Source: DATESN01 sp035270785 (lineage in GTDB: Bacteria; Bacillota; Clostridia; Lachnospirales; Lachnospiraceae). From it: a stretch of DNA of 64,000 nt. Both the position numbers and the translations under genes were made by a program. A model generated the notes under the pieces. The model made no database searches, was not told the origin of the DNA, and saw nothing but the letters and a program-made list of their open reading frames with translations. Within the stretch, counting starts at the first letter, position 1, and each line of letters begins with the position of its first letter. Below, piece by piece: positions 52,999-61,414 of this stretch. The stretch lies in NCBI GenBank assembly GCA_035270785.1, contig DATESN010000025.1:1-64000 (forward strand), written 5' to 3'.

Positions 52999-53703
52999 AT
53001 GAAAAAGATGGATTTACTTTATGAAGGAAAGGCTAAGAAAGTTTATAGCACAGAAGATCCAGATGTATTAATCGTTGATTACAAAGATGATGCAACCGCA
53101 TTCAATGGTTTGAAAAAAGGTACAATCGTAGGAAAAGGTGCTATAAATAATCGTATGTCTAATCATGTATTTAAACTTTTGGAAAAAGATGGTGTACCAA
53201 CACATTTTATGGAAGAATTAAGTGATAGAGAAACAGCAGTAAAAAAAGTTGAAATTGTTCCACTTGAAGTAATTATTAGAAATGTGGCTGCAGGTAGCTT
53301 TTCAAAAAGACTTGGTGTTGAAGAAGGTACTATATTTACGGAACCAACGATAGAGTTTAGTTATAAAAATGATGCATTGGGTGATCCATTAATTAATGAT
53401 TATTTGGCAAGAGCACTTAATCTTGCTACATGGGAAGAAATGGAGACTATTAAGAAATATGCCTTTAAAGTAAACGATTTATTAATATCTTATTTCTTAA
53501 AAGCAGATATTAAATTAATTGATTTTAAGATTGAATTTGGACGTTATAAGGGTGAAATTATTTTAGCAGATGAAACATCACCTGACACTTGTAGATTATG
53601 GGATGTCACTACGAATGAGAAATTGGATAAAGATCGTTTTCGCAGGGATATGGGAAATGTGGAAGAAGCGTATAATGAAGTATTTAAACGTTTGGGGTTA
53701 TGA
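52999..53703 (+). CDS. purC: SAICAR synthase
   Basis: 234 residues from ATG 52999, which follows AAGGAGAG; the longer frame from 52951 covers the ribosome binding site. Family motifs are present: LLYEGKAKKVYSTEDPDVLI, VPLEVIIRNVAAGSFSKRLG, LIDFKIEFGRYKGEIILADE and SPDTCRLWD. It joins aspartate to CAIR in step 7 of purine synthesis. purF follows after three bases and purB after that, so a purCFB operon. Confidence 0.97.
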   Translation: MKKMDLLYEGKAKKVYSTEDPDVLIVDYKDDATAFNGLKKGTIVGKGAINNRMSNHVFKLLEKDGVPTHFMEELSDRETAVKKVEIVPLEVIIRNVAAGSFSKRLGVEEGTIFTEPTIEFSYKNDALGDPLINDYLARALNLATWEEMETIKKYAFKVNDLLISYFLKADIKLIDFKIEFGRYKGEIILADETSPDTCRLWDVTTNEKLDKDRFRRDMGNVEEAYNEVFKRLGL

Positions 53704-53706
53704 TAA

Positions 53707-55155
53707 ATGACAGAGAAAATACATGAACAATCAGAAGTGAACGATAAGCTACGTGAAGAATGCGGAGTTTTCGGTATGTATGATTTTGGTGGAGCAGATG
53801 TTGCATCAAGCATCTATTATGGACTTTTAGCACTTCAGCATAGAGGACAGGAAAGTTGTGGTATTGCAGTGAGCGATACCAATGGTCCGAAAGGTAAAGT
53901 GTCTAGCTATAAAGATATGGGTCTTGTTAATGAAACATTCACACCTGAAATCATAGAGAAATTAAATGGAGATATAGGGCTAGGTCATGTGCGTTATTCT
54001 ACAGCAGGCAGTAGTACTAGAGAAAATGCCCAGCCACTTGTTTTAAATTATGTAAAGGGAACATTAGGACTTGCTCATAATGGTAATTTAGTTAATGCGC
54101 CAGAACTAAGAAAAGAATTAGAATATACGGGCGCTATTTTTCAAACTACGATTGATTCTGAAGTGATTGCTTATCACATTGCAAGACAACGATTGAATTC
54201 AAAATCGGTAGAAGAAGCAGTGAGAAGGGCTATGCATAAGATTAAGGGCGCATATTCTTTAATTATAATGTCTCCAAGAAAGTTAATTGGAGCAAGAGAC
54301 CCTTTCGGATTCCGACCACTTTGTATAGGGAAAAGGGATAATGCATATGTTTTAGCATCTGAAACTTGCGCACTTGATACAGTTGGTGCAAGTTTTATTA
54401 GAGATGTATTACCAGGGGAAATAGTAACCATTAGTAAAGAAAAGGGAATTGAATCCGACCTTACGCACTGTATTAAAAGTGAAGAGCAAGCTAGATGTGT
54501 ATTTGAATATATATATTTTTCAAGACCTGATAGTTATAGTGATGGGGTTAGTGTCTACAATTCAAGGATTATGGCAGGTAAATTTCTCGCTATAGATTCC
54601 CCAGTGGAAGCAGATCTTGTTGTAGGTGTTCCAGAGTCTGGAAATGTTTCAGCTCTTGGATATTCGTTGCAATCTGGAATACCATATGGAACAGCTTTTA
54701 TAAAAAATAGTTATGTAGGTCGTACCTTTATCAAACCAAACCAAAGAAATAGAGAAAATAGTGTTCAAGTAAAGCTGAACGCACTAAAAGAAGCAGTGGA
54801 AGGTAAAAGGATTATTATGATTGATGATTCCATTGTTCGAGGAACAACCAGTGATCGAATTGTGAAAATGCTTCGGGATGCTGGTGCAAAGGAAGTGCAT
54901 ATGCGTGTAAGTTCTCCCCCTTTCCTATGGCCATGCTACTTTGGGACTGATGTTCCTGCAAGAGAACAGTTGATTGCATTTAACCATTCTATTGAAGAAG
55001 TCGGAGATGCTATTGGTACGGATACGCTTGATTATCTGCGTGTTGAACGCTTAGATGAAATGGTTGATTATCTTGGTATTTGTAAAGGATGTTTCACAGG
55101 AAAGTATCCAATGAAGCCGCCGGTAGTAGATATTCGTGGGGAACATCAAGAATAA
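53707..55155 (+). CDS. purF: Amidophosphoribosyltransferase
   Basis: 482 residues. An 18-residue propeptide ends before the catalytic Cys (REE-CGVFGMYDFGG), exposed after cleavage. The N-terminal glutaminase has GLGHVRYSTAGSS and LAHNGNLVNA. The PRTase motif is IIMIDDSIVRGTTSDRIVKM. The C-terminal GICKGCFTGKYP matches the Cys region that ligates the 4Fe-4S cluster in Bacillus-type enzymes. It makes phosphoribosylamine, the first committed step of purine synthesis. Tightly linked to purC and purB. Confidence 0.97.
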   Translation: MTEKIHEQSEVNDKLREECGVFGMYDFGGADVASSIYYGLLALQHRGQESCGIAVSDTNGPKGKVSSYKDMGLVNETFTPEIIEKLNGDIGLGHVRYSTAGSSTRENAQPLVLNYVKGTLGLAHNGNLVNAPELRKELEYTGAIFQTTIDSEVIAYHIARQRLNSKSVEEAVRRAMHKIKGAYSLIIMSPRKLIGARDPFGFRPLCIGKRDNAYVLASETCALDTVGASFIRDVLPGEIVTISKEKGIESDLTHCIKSEEQARCVFEYIYFSRPDSYSDGVSVYNSRIMAGKFLAIDSPVEADLVVGVPESGNVSALGYSLQSGIPYGTAFIKNSYVGRTFIKPNQRNRENSVQVKLNALKEAVEGKRIIMIDDSIVRGTTSDRIVKMLRDAGAKEVHMRVSSPPFLWPCYFGTDVPAREQLIAFNHSIEEVGDAIGTDTLDYLRVERLDEMVDYLGICKGCFTGKYPMKPPVVDIRGEHQE

Positions 55156-55166
55156 GGAGAAATAGA

Positions 55167-56600
55167 ATGAATACAGATCGATATCAAAGTCCTTTATCAG
55201 AAAGATATGCTAGTAAGGAGATGCAATATATCTTTTCTCCAGATATGAAGTTTAGGACATGGAGAAAATTATGGATTGCACTTGCTGAAACGGAAAAAGA
55301 ATTGGGACTTTCTATCACAGAAGAGCAAATAGCTGAATTAAAAGAACATCAAGACGATATTAATTATGAAGTTGCAAAGGATAGAGAAAAAGAGGTGCGC
55401 CACGATGTTATGAGTCATGTGTACGCATATGGTATACAATGTCCCAAGGCAAAAGGAATTATTCACTTGGGAGCGACATCTTGCTATGTAGGTGATAATA
55501 CAGATGTGATTATAATGTCCGAAGCTTTAAAACTTGTAAAGAAAAAACTTGTAAACGTGATCAAAGAATTGGCAGAATTTGCAAGCAAATATAAGGAACT
55601 CCCAACCCTCGGATTTACTCATTTTCAACCGGCACAACCTACTACGGTTGGTAAAAGGGCTACTTTATGGATGCAAGAATTTTGTTTAGATCTAGAAGAT
55701 TTGGATTTTGTTCTTCATCATTTAAAATTACTTGGCTCAAAAGGAACAACTGGTACACAAGCTAGTTTTCTAGAGTTATTTGATGGTGACCATGAAAGAA
55801 TAGATAAAATTGATCCCATGATTGCTAGTAAAATGGGATTTAAAGAATGCTATCCGGTAACAGGGCAAACTTATTCTAGAAAAGTGGATACTAGAGTCTG
55901 CAATGTATTATCAGGCATTGCATCAAGCTCCCATAAAATGTCAAATGATATCCGTTTGCTACAACATTTAAAAGAGGTGGAAGAACCATTTGAAAAAAGT
56001 CAAATAGGTTCTTCGGCTATGGCGTATAAGAGAAACCCCATGAGAAGTGAAAGAATTGCTTCGTTATCTCGTTATGTTATCATTGATGCTCTTAATCCTG
56101 CTATTACGGCAGCAACGCAATGGTTTGAAAGAACATTAGATGACTCTGCGAACAAACGGTTATCTATTCCAGAAGGATTTTTAGCGGTTGATGGTATTCT
56201 TGACCTTTGTTTAAATGTTGTTGATGGGCTTGTTGTTTATCCAAAGGTGATTGAAAAACGTTTGATGAGTGAGTTACCTTTTATGGCTACTGAAAATATC
56301 ATGATGGACGCAGTAAAACGGGGGGGAGATAGGCAAGAACTCCATGAAAGAATCCGTGAATTATCTATGGAAGCTGGAAAAAATGTAAAGGTTGAAGGAA
56401 AAGAAAATAATCTACTAGAACTAATAGCAGCGGATCGTTCCTTTAATATGTCCTTAGAAGACTTACAGAAAACCATGGAACCTTCTAAATATATAGGTCG
56501 TTCAAAAGAACAAGTGGAAACATTTTTAGCTAAAGTGATTCAGCCTATTTTAATCCAAAATAAAGAATTGTTAGGTATAAAAGCCGATATTAATGTATAA
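55167..56600 (+). CDS. purB: Adenylosuccinate lyase
   Basis: 477 residues from ATG 55167 (AAGGAG upstream; the frame extends up into purF without support). Motifs: HDVMSHVYAYGIQCPKAKG, HLGATSCYVGDNTDV, LGFTHFQPAQPTTVGKRA and the superfamily signature GSSAMAYKRNPMRSE. It cleaves SAICAR and adenylosuccinate, acting both in the main purine route and in AMP formation. It lies 11 bases after purF; purA follows 140 bases later with its own promoter. Confidence 0.97.
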   Translation: MNTDRYQSPLSERYASKEMQYIFSPDMKFRTWRKLWIALAETEKELGLSITEEQIAELKEHQDDINYEVAKDREKEVRHDVMSHVYAYGIQCPKAKGIIHLGATSCYVGDNTDVIIMSEALKLVKKKLVNVIKELAEFASKYKELPTLGFTHFQPAQPTTVGKRATLWMQEFCLDLEDLDFVLHHLKLLGSKGTTGTQASFLELFDGDHERIDKIDPMIASKMGFKECYPVTGQTYSRKVDTRVCNVLSGIASSSHKMSNDIRLLQHLKEVEEPFEKSQIGSSAMAYKRNPMRSERIASLSRYVIIDALNPAITAATQWFERTLDDSANKRLSIPEGFLAVDGILDLCLNVVDGLVVYPKVIEKRLMSELPFMATENIMMDAVKRGGDRQELHERIRELSMEAGKNVKVEGKENNLLELIAADRSFNMSLEDLQKTMEPSKYIGRSKEQVETFLAKVIQPILIQNKELLGIKADINV

Positions 56601-56651
56601 CGTAGTTTCAGAACATAACCCATGCTTATGGCATGCATAAATAATATTGAT

Positions 56652-56680
56652 TTTACTTATAGTCTGAATTTGGGTATACT
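56652..56680 (+). promoter_or_regulatory. purA promoter
   Basis: TTTACT (56652-56657), a 17-base spacer and TATACT (56675-56680) lie 60 bases before purA. Confidence 0.5.
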
Positions 56681-56740
56681 CATAGAGTAGAACAAATTTA
56701 ATTTTGCCAATCAAGATGATAAGTCAATAGGAGGAAGATT

Positions 56741-58030
56741 ATGGTAACAGCAGTCGTAGGTGCTAATTGGGGTGATGAAGGAAAAGGTAAGATTACTGAT
56801 ATGCTTGCAGAAAAAGCGGACATCGTTATTCGTTTTCAAGGTGGGGCTAATGCAGGACATACTATTATAAATAATTATGGGAAGTTTGCGCTTCATACCT
56901 TACCATCTGGAGTTTTTTATGATCATACAACAAGTGTCATTGGTAATGGGGTTGCCCTTAATATTCCCATTCTTTTTAATGAAATTAAATCAATAACAAG
57001 TAGAAATGTACCAATGCCTAAAATTCTAGTGTCAGATAGAGTTCAAATGGTAATGCCATATCATCTTTTATTTGATCAATATGAGGAAGAAAGACTTGGT
57101 GGTAAATCATTTGGATCCACTAAATCAGGAATAGCGCCTTTTTATTCAGATAAATATGCAAAAATTGGTTTTCAAGTTAATGAATTATTTGATGAAGAAA
57201 CTTTAAAAGAAAAGATAACAAGAGTTTGTGTAATAAAAAATGTGTTGTTGGAGCATTTGTATCACAAACCTGTTATTGATGAAATAGAATTATTTAATAC
57301 ATTAATGGAATACAAAGAAATGATCGCACCTTTCCTTTGCGATGTATCTTTATTCCTTGATAAAGCCATCAAGGAAGGTAAAAATATAATGCTAGAAGGG
57401 CAGTTAGGAACCCTTAAAGATCCGGACCATGGAATTTATCCAATGGTAACATCCTCCTCCACATTGGCGGCATATGGAGCCATTGGAGCAGGCATTCCTC
57501 CATACGAAATTAAAAAGATTGTTACAGTGTGTAAAGCATATTCTTCAGCGGTTGGTGCAGGTGCCTTTGTTTCGGAGATCTTTGGAGATGCGGCAGATGA
57601 ATTAAGACGCCGAGGTGGTGATGGAGGTGAGTACGGTGCTACAACAGGTCGTCCGCGCCGTATGGGATGGTTTGATTGTGTAGCATCTAAATATGGTTGC
57701 CGCCTTCAAGGAACAACAGATGTTGCATTTGCAGTTCTTGATGTGCTTGGTTACTTAGATGAAATCCCAGTATGTGTTGGCTACTCTGTAGACGGTGTGG
57801 TATCTACCGATTTTCCAACTACGGGTAAATTAGAAAAGGCAAAACCAATACTTAAAGTAATGCAAGGATGGAAAGAAGAAATTCGTGGTATTAGAAAATA
57901 TGAAGAACTTCCTGAAAATTGTAAAAAATATGTTGAATTTGTGGAAGAACAAATTGGGTATCCAATTACCATGATCAGTAATGGACCTGGACGTGAAGAT
58001 ATTATTTATAGAGAAAGTCCGTTATCATGA
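56741..58030 (+). CDS. purA: Adenylosuccinate synthase
   Basis: 429 residues. The GTP-binding loop is GANWGDEGKGKITDML, followed by the IMP-binding QGGANAGHTI, then LEGQLGTLKDPDHGIYPMVT and GATTGRPRRMGWFDCV. It joins IMP and aspartate to give adenylosuccinate, the substrate of purB just upstream. AGGAGGA before the ATG. A strong double-stem terminator follows. Confidence 0.97.
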   Translation: MVTAVVGANWGDEGKGKITDMLAEKADIVIRFQGGANAGHTIINNYGKFALHTLPSGVFYDHTTSVIGNGVALNIPILFNEIKSITSRNVPMPKILVSDRVQMVMPYHLLFDQYEEERLGGKSFGSTKSGIAPFYSDKYAKIGFQVNELFDEETLKEKITRVCVIKNVLLEHLYHKPVIDEIELFNTLMEYKEMIAPFLCDVSLFLDKAIKEGKNIMLEGQLGTLKDPDHGIYPMVTSSSTLAAYGAIGAGIPPYEIKKIVTVCKAYSSAVGAGAFVSEIFGDAADELRRRGGDGGEYGATTGRPRRMGWFDCVASKYGCRLQGTTDVAFAVLDVLGYLDEIPVCVGYSVDGVVSTDFPTTGKLEKAKPILKVMQGWKEEIRGIRKYEELPENCKKYVEFVEEQIGYPITMISNGPGREDIIYRESPLS

Positions 58031-58044
58031 CCATTATGAAATGA

Positions 58045-58094
58045 AAAAATCCTTAATGGAGGAGAAAAAGGGTTTCTCACCATTAAGGATTTTT
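58045..58094 (+). terminator. Double-stem terminator after purA
   Basis: AAAAATCCTTAATGG (58045-58059) pairs with CCATTAAGGATTTTT (58080-58094), enclosing a further GAGAAA/TTTCTC stem. It is likely to work in both directions. Confidence 0.9.
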
Positions 58095-58195
58095 CACGTT
58101 ATGAAGTCAAGAACTTGCAAAAAAAAGGTAAAAAACATATAATACTAATTGATGAAAGTAGAAGTACACATAAGGTACCATTATGGGAGAAAAAC

Positions 58196-59104
58196 ATGGT
58201 TAATAACATAGAGTATTACAAAGTGTTCTATCATGTGGCAAAATGTGGTGGATTAACAACTGCTGCAGAGGTGCTATCTATTTCACAACCGGCAGTAAGC
58301 CAAGCGGTGAAGCAGCTAGAAAAGGCAGCGGGAACAAAATTGTTTATTCGAACGTCAAAGGGAGCTAGATTAACCCAAGAGGGAGAATTGCTTTTTTCTT
58401 ATGTATCTAAGGGCTATGAGCAAATGGAAATGGGAGAAAAGAAATTAAAACAGATGTTGAATCTTGACATAGGTGAGATACGCATCGGAGCAAGTGATAT
58501 GACTCTTCAATTTTACTTATTACCATTTTTAGAGAAATTCCATGAGAAGTATCCCAAAATTAAAGTAAACGTAACGAATGCGCCAACTCCAGAAACTCTT
58601 CAATATTTACAAGAGGGTAAAATAGATTTTGGAGTAGTAAGTACGCCTTTTGAATCTAAAAAAGAAGTACAATCTATTGTTGTAAAAGAAATTGAAGACA
58701 CTTTTGTGGCTGCTAGGCGTTTTACTAAACTAAAGAACAAGACTTTGGATTTTCAGGACTTAGAAAAGCTTCCACTTATTTTTTTAGAAAAAAGGACCAG
58801 TTCTAGAGCATATATGGATCAATTTTTGCAACAGAATAATGTCGTAATTAACCCCGAATTTGAATTAGCAACAAGTGATATGATTGTACAATTTACTATG
58901 AGAAATCTTGGAGTAGGATGTGTGATGAAAGAGTTTGCAAAAGAACATGTTGATTCTGGAAAACTTTTCGAGTTGAGATTCAATAAAATTATTCCTAAAA
59001 GGTCTTTTTGTATAGTTCTAGATCATAAAAATCCATTATCACCTTCCGCAAGGAATTTATTAAAGATTATTGAAACAAGTATAAAATTGAATGTGTTAGA
59101 TTGA
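58196..59104 (+). CDS. LysR family transcriptional regulator
   Basis: 302 residues from ATG 58196 (GGGAGA five bases upstream; the frame extends to 58115 but begins in the terminator region). The N-terminal winged helix is typical (VAKCGGLTTAAEVLSISQPA, then VSQAVKQLEKAAGTKLFIRT). The C-terminal ligand domain has IRIGASDMTLQFYLLPFLEK. It would bind a small effector and control one or more promoters. No divergent target gene is present; it sits between purA and a HAD phosphatase gene. Confidence 0.92.
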   Translation: MVNNIEYYKVFYHVAKCGGLTTAAEVLSISQPAVSQAVKQLEKAAGTKLFIRTSKGARLTQEGELLFSYVSKGYEQMEMGEKKLKQMLNLDIGEIRIGASDMTLQFYLLPFLEKFHEKYPKIKVNVTNAPTPETLQYLQEGKIDFGVVSTPFESKKEVQSIVVKEIEDTFVAARRFTKLKNKTLDFQDLEKLPLIFLEKRTSSRAYMDQFLQQNNVVINPEFELATSDMIVQFTMRNLGVGCVMKEFAKEHVDSGKLFELRFNKIIPKRSFCIVLDHKNPLSPSARNLLKIIETSIKLNVLD

Positions 59105-59165
59105 ATAAAGAACAGATTCAGTGATAGATGAATGGGCACGATAGCAACGTGCAGATAGGCGCAGA

Positions 59166-59774
59166 ATGATAAAAACAATTATATTTGATATAGGAAATGT
59201 TCTTGTGGAGTTTGATTGGCAAGGGTATTTAAAGAAATTTAATTTTAGTGAACAAGTCAATGAAAAGATAGCAGAAGCTACAGTAAGGAATGATGCTTGG
59301 GATGAATTGGATCGTGGTGTATTAACATTTGACGAGATGATCAAAGTTTTCATTTCAAATGATCCAACGATAGAAGAAGAAATCCAGTTATTTTTTGAAA
59401 ATGTGAATGATATGTTGAAACAATACTCATATACGATACCATGGATTAAAAAATTAAAAGAAAATGGTTATCAAGTATTGGTACTTTCTAATTTTCCTGA
59501 AAATGCCCACAAACAGTGTGAAAAAGCATTGAACTTTTTGGAATATATAGATGGTGGAATTTTGTCCTATCAAGAGAAATTAATCAAGCCAGATCCGGCA
59601 ATTTATCAATTACTTATTGATAAATATCAATTAAATCCTATGGAGTGTGTGTTTTTAGATGACAGAGCGTGCAATTTGGAAGCAGCCAAGGAATTTGGTA
59701 TTGCAACGATACTATTTTTCAATCAAAAGCAAGCAATGGATGAATTGGTAAAGCTTGGAGTAAATCATGATTGA
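59166..59774 (+). CDS. HAD family phosphatase
   Basis: 202 residues, HAD subfamily IA. Motif I is FDIGNVLVEFD, with Gly where many members have the second acid (DxG rather than DxD). Motif II is LVLSNFP, motif III the Lys of QEKLIKPDPAIY, and motif IV FLDDRACN. The missing second Asp suggests a changed or weak phosphatase activity; similar YihX-like proteins with this change act on sugar phosphates. It overlaps the next gene by 8 bases. Confidence 0.85.
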   Translation: MIKTIIFDIGNVLVEFDWQGYLKKFNFSEQVNEKIAEATVRNDAWDELDRGVLTFDEMIKVFISNDPTIEEEIQLFFENVNDMLKQYSYTIPWIKKLKENGYQVLVLSNFPENAHKQCEKALNFLEYIDGGILSYQEKLIKPDPAIYQLLIDKYQLNPMECVFLDDRACNLEAAKEFGIATILFFNQKQAMDELVKLGVNHD

Positions 59775-60057
59775 AAAGGAAAATTTTATCTCTCTGAATA
59801 TGTTGAAGAAGGAAGTTTATTTTGGAAGTCTAAGGGGAATGAGGTTTTCTCTGGCGAAGGAAGATAATAAATTAAAAGAACATATTATGGTAACGATTTG
59901 GCCCGAACCATATAATTATGAAAAAACACCAAAAGATAAAAAGCAAACAATGGAATTTGAATTTAGTACCCTAGGAATAGAAAAAGCACTTGCCTGGTTA
60001 GATGAACAATATCTTGTGCAAAGACCTTTATGGGATAGTTCAACTAGACTAAATTAA
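59767..60057 (+). CDS. Small conserved-looking hypothetical protein
   Basis: 96 residues, acidic and basic mixed, cytoplasmic (EVYFGSLRGMRFSLAKEDNK, VTIWPEPYNYEKTPKDKK, YLVQRPLWDSSTRLN). The family is not recognised. The start overlaps the end of the HAD phosphatase gene by 8 bases, indicating co-translation and perhaps a shared role. A terminator follows. Confidence 0.65.
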   Translation: MIEKENFISLNMLKKEVYFGSLRGMRFSLAKEDNKLKEHIMVTIWPEPYNYEKTPKDKKQTMEFEFSTLGIEKALAWLDEQYLVQRPLWDSSTRLN

Positions 60058-60082
60058 TAAAAATATTATTATTTTATAACGG

Positions 60083-60131
60083 AAAAAAGCATGGACATTT
60101 CGCTAAGTTAGCCAAACGACTATGCTTTTTT
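60083..60131. terminator. Bidirectional terminator
   Basis: AAAAAAGCAT (60083-60092) pairs with ATGCTTTTTT (60122-60131). It serves the plus-strand gene ending at 60057 and the minus-strand gene ending at 60139. Confidence 0.75.
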
Positions 60132-60138
60132 GGTGGTA

Positions 60139-60426
60139 CTAATGGGAAGAGTCATCCTTCTCATTGGTAGTTTCAGTTGGGTTAGGTTCATCCAATAGTT
60201 CGGGGGTTTCCTCCCATACAGTAGCCATTGTACGTTTATTTGTAAATTTTCCATATAGCCATATGTAGATCCATATTAGGATAGGCATAAAAACGGCAGA
60301 TATTAAGCATCCGCGAAATAAAAAATAAGAACCTGGAAAATCTAAACAAGCAAATATAAGTGATGCAATTGCAAGTGAAACTAATAGGATGACGCCAAGA
60401 AGAGCTGCAATTTGTTTGTGTTTCAT
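60139..60426 (-). CDS. Small membrane protein
   Basis: 95 residues from ATG 60426 (AGAAAGGAT upstream; the longer frame to 60474 lacks a site). Two membrane segments (about 5-28 and 35-57: IAALLGVILLVSLAIASLIF and FRGCLISAVFMPILIWIYIW) are followed by a charged cytoplasmic tail (VWEETPELLDEPNPTETTNE). No family is recognised. It is single, on the minus strand between two terminators or hairpins. Confidence 0.65.
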   Translation of the reverse strand: MKHKQIAALLGVILLVSLAIASLIFACLDFPGSYFLFRGCLISAVFMPILIWIYIWLYGKFTNKRTMATVWEETPELLDEPNPTETTNEKDDSSH

Positions 60427-60564
60427 TGAAATCCTTTCTAAGATAAGGGAAGTTGAATGGAAAAGTTCATTCACTTTATCAAATAAATCATCTTACTGAT
60501 ACCTTATCATTATAGAAGAGGAAAAACTAATTCGCAAGTAAAACTAATTGTATTTGTTTGAAAA

Positions 60565-60611
60565 AAAAGAGACCTCTACGAAATAAAATGATTCACGCAG
60601 TAGTCTCTTTT
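60565..60611. terminator. Hairpin before the 26-codon ORF
   Basis: AAAAGAGAC (60565-60573) pairs with GTCTCTTTT (60603-60611), enclosing a CTAC/GTAG stem. It may be a terminator in either direction, or a leader element for the small ORF that follows. The rest of 60475-60642 has no gene. Confidence 0.5.
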
Positions 60612-60642
60612 AAAGGGGGAGGAAATCAAAGGAGGGGGTCCA

Positions 60643-60723
60643 ATGATTAATAATAGTATTATCAGTTTTTTAAAATATATTCAATTTATTACTATTATTA
60701 AAATAAATTTTGAAATTATGTAA
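60643..60723 (+). CDS. Possible 26-residue hydrophobic peptide
   Basis: ATG 60643 opens MINNSIISFLKYIQFITIIK followed by INFEIM and a stop. A very strong ribosome binding site (AAGGAGGGGG) lies four bases upstream. A second purine block (GGGGGAGG at about 60615) lies 16 bases before that, with no start codon of its own. The peptide could form one short membrane helix, as in type I toxin peptides or small regulatory membrane proteins. No promoter with good -35 and -10 is seen and AT-rich chance ORFs are common, so the call rests on the ribosome binding site. Confidence 0.35.
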   Translation: MINNSIISFLKYIQFITIIKINFEIM

Positions 60724-60790
60724 AAAATAGTATATAATTAGATAGAAATGCTTGATTGCAAGAAGAAAACAAGGATAAAGGAAGATAAAA

Positions 60791-61294
60791 ATGTCAATTT
60801 TAAAACAATGGAGAGATATGGCTTATTCAGAAACAGCCAATAAAGGGGATTTACAAAAACTTTGGGAAGCTTATTTCCAAAGCGAAAAGGAAATTTATAA
60901 AATTTTATTAGCGCAACCTAAAATAGAAATAAAAGGAACGGTAAAAGAACTAGCCAAAAAGTTTGAAGTAACAATTTCTACTATGACAGGTTTTTTAGAT
61001 GGTATTAATGATAGTTTATTGATACCTAATCCAATTGAAGAAATGGAAGAAGATACCGTAGTAAGTCTTGGATTTGACGTTGAACTTCTTTATAAAAATA
61101 TGGTTGGGGCTTCTGCTGACTGGTTGTATGAATTAGAAGAGTGGAACGACGTTATTGAAAAAGATAGACAAAAAGAACTTTTCTTGGAACAAAAGAAATC
61201 AGCAACAATCATAAAAGAAGAGAAAATATATCCAAATGATCCATGTTCCTGTGGAAGTGGAAAAAAATATAAAAAATGTTGTGGAAAAAAATAA
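60791..61294 (+). CDS. SEC-C motif protein
   Basis: 167 residues. The first ~130 residues are helical (AYSETANKGDLQKLWEAYFQ, GTVKELAKKFEVTISTMTGF). The end is a SEC-C zinc-binding motif (DPCSCGSGKKYKKCCGKK, Cys-x-Cys ... Cys-Cys), as at the C terminus of SecA and in YecA-like proteins. The SEC-C motif binds zinc and, in SecA, helps contact partners and ribosomes. The N-terminal part is common in clostridial genomes, function unknown. AAAGGA before the ATG. Confidence 0.8.
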   Translation: MSILKQWRDMAYSETANKGDLQKLWEAYFQSEKEIYKILLAQPKIEIKGTVKELAKKFEVTISTMTGFLDGINDSLLIPNPIEEMEEDTVVSLGFDVELLYKNMVGASADWLYELEEWNDVIEKDRQKELFLEQKKSATIIKEEKIYPNDPCSCGSGKKYKKCCGKK

Positions 61295-61308
61295 TATATT
61301 CTATATAG

Positions 61309-61352
61309 AAATGCGCCATGCACCTAATAACTATCTAGATGTATGGCGTATT
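61309..61352 (+). terminator. Probable terminator
   Basis: AATGCGCCAT (about 61309-61318) pairs with ATGGCGTATT (about 61342-61351) with one wobble pair; the T run after it is poor. Confidence 0.45.
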
Positions 61353-61414
61353 TATTCTAAATAGCTAAAATTGGATTCTATAAAATACGAATGTATAGCA
61401 GAAAGGAGTTTCAA

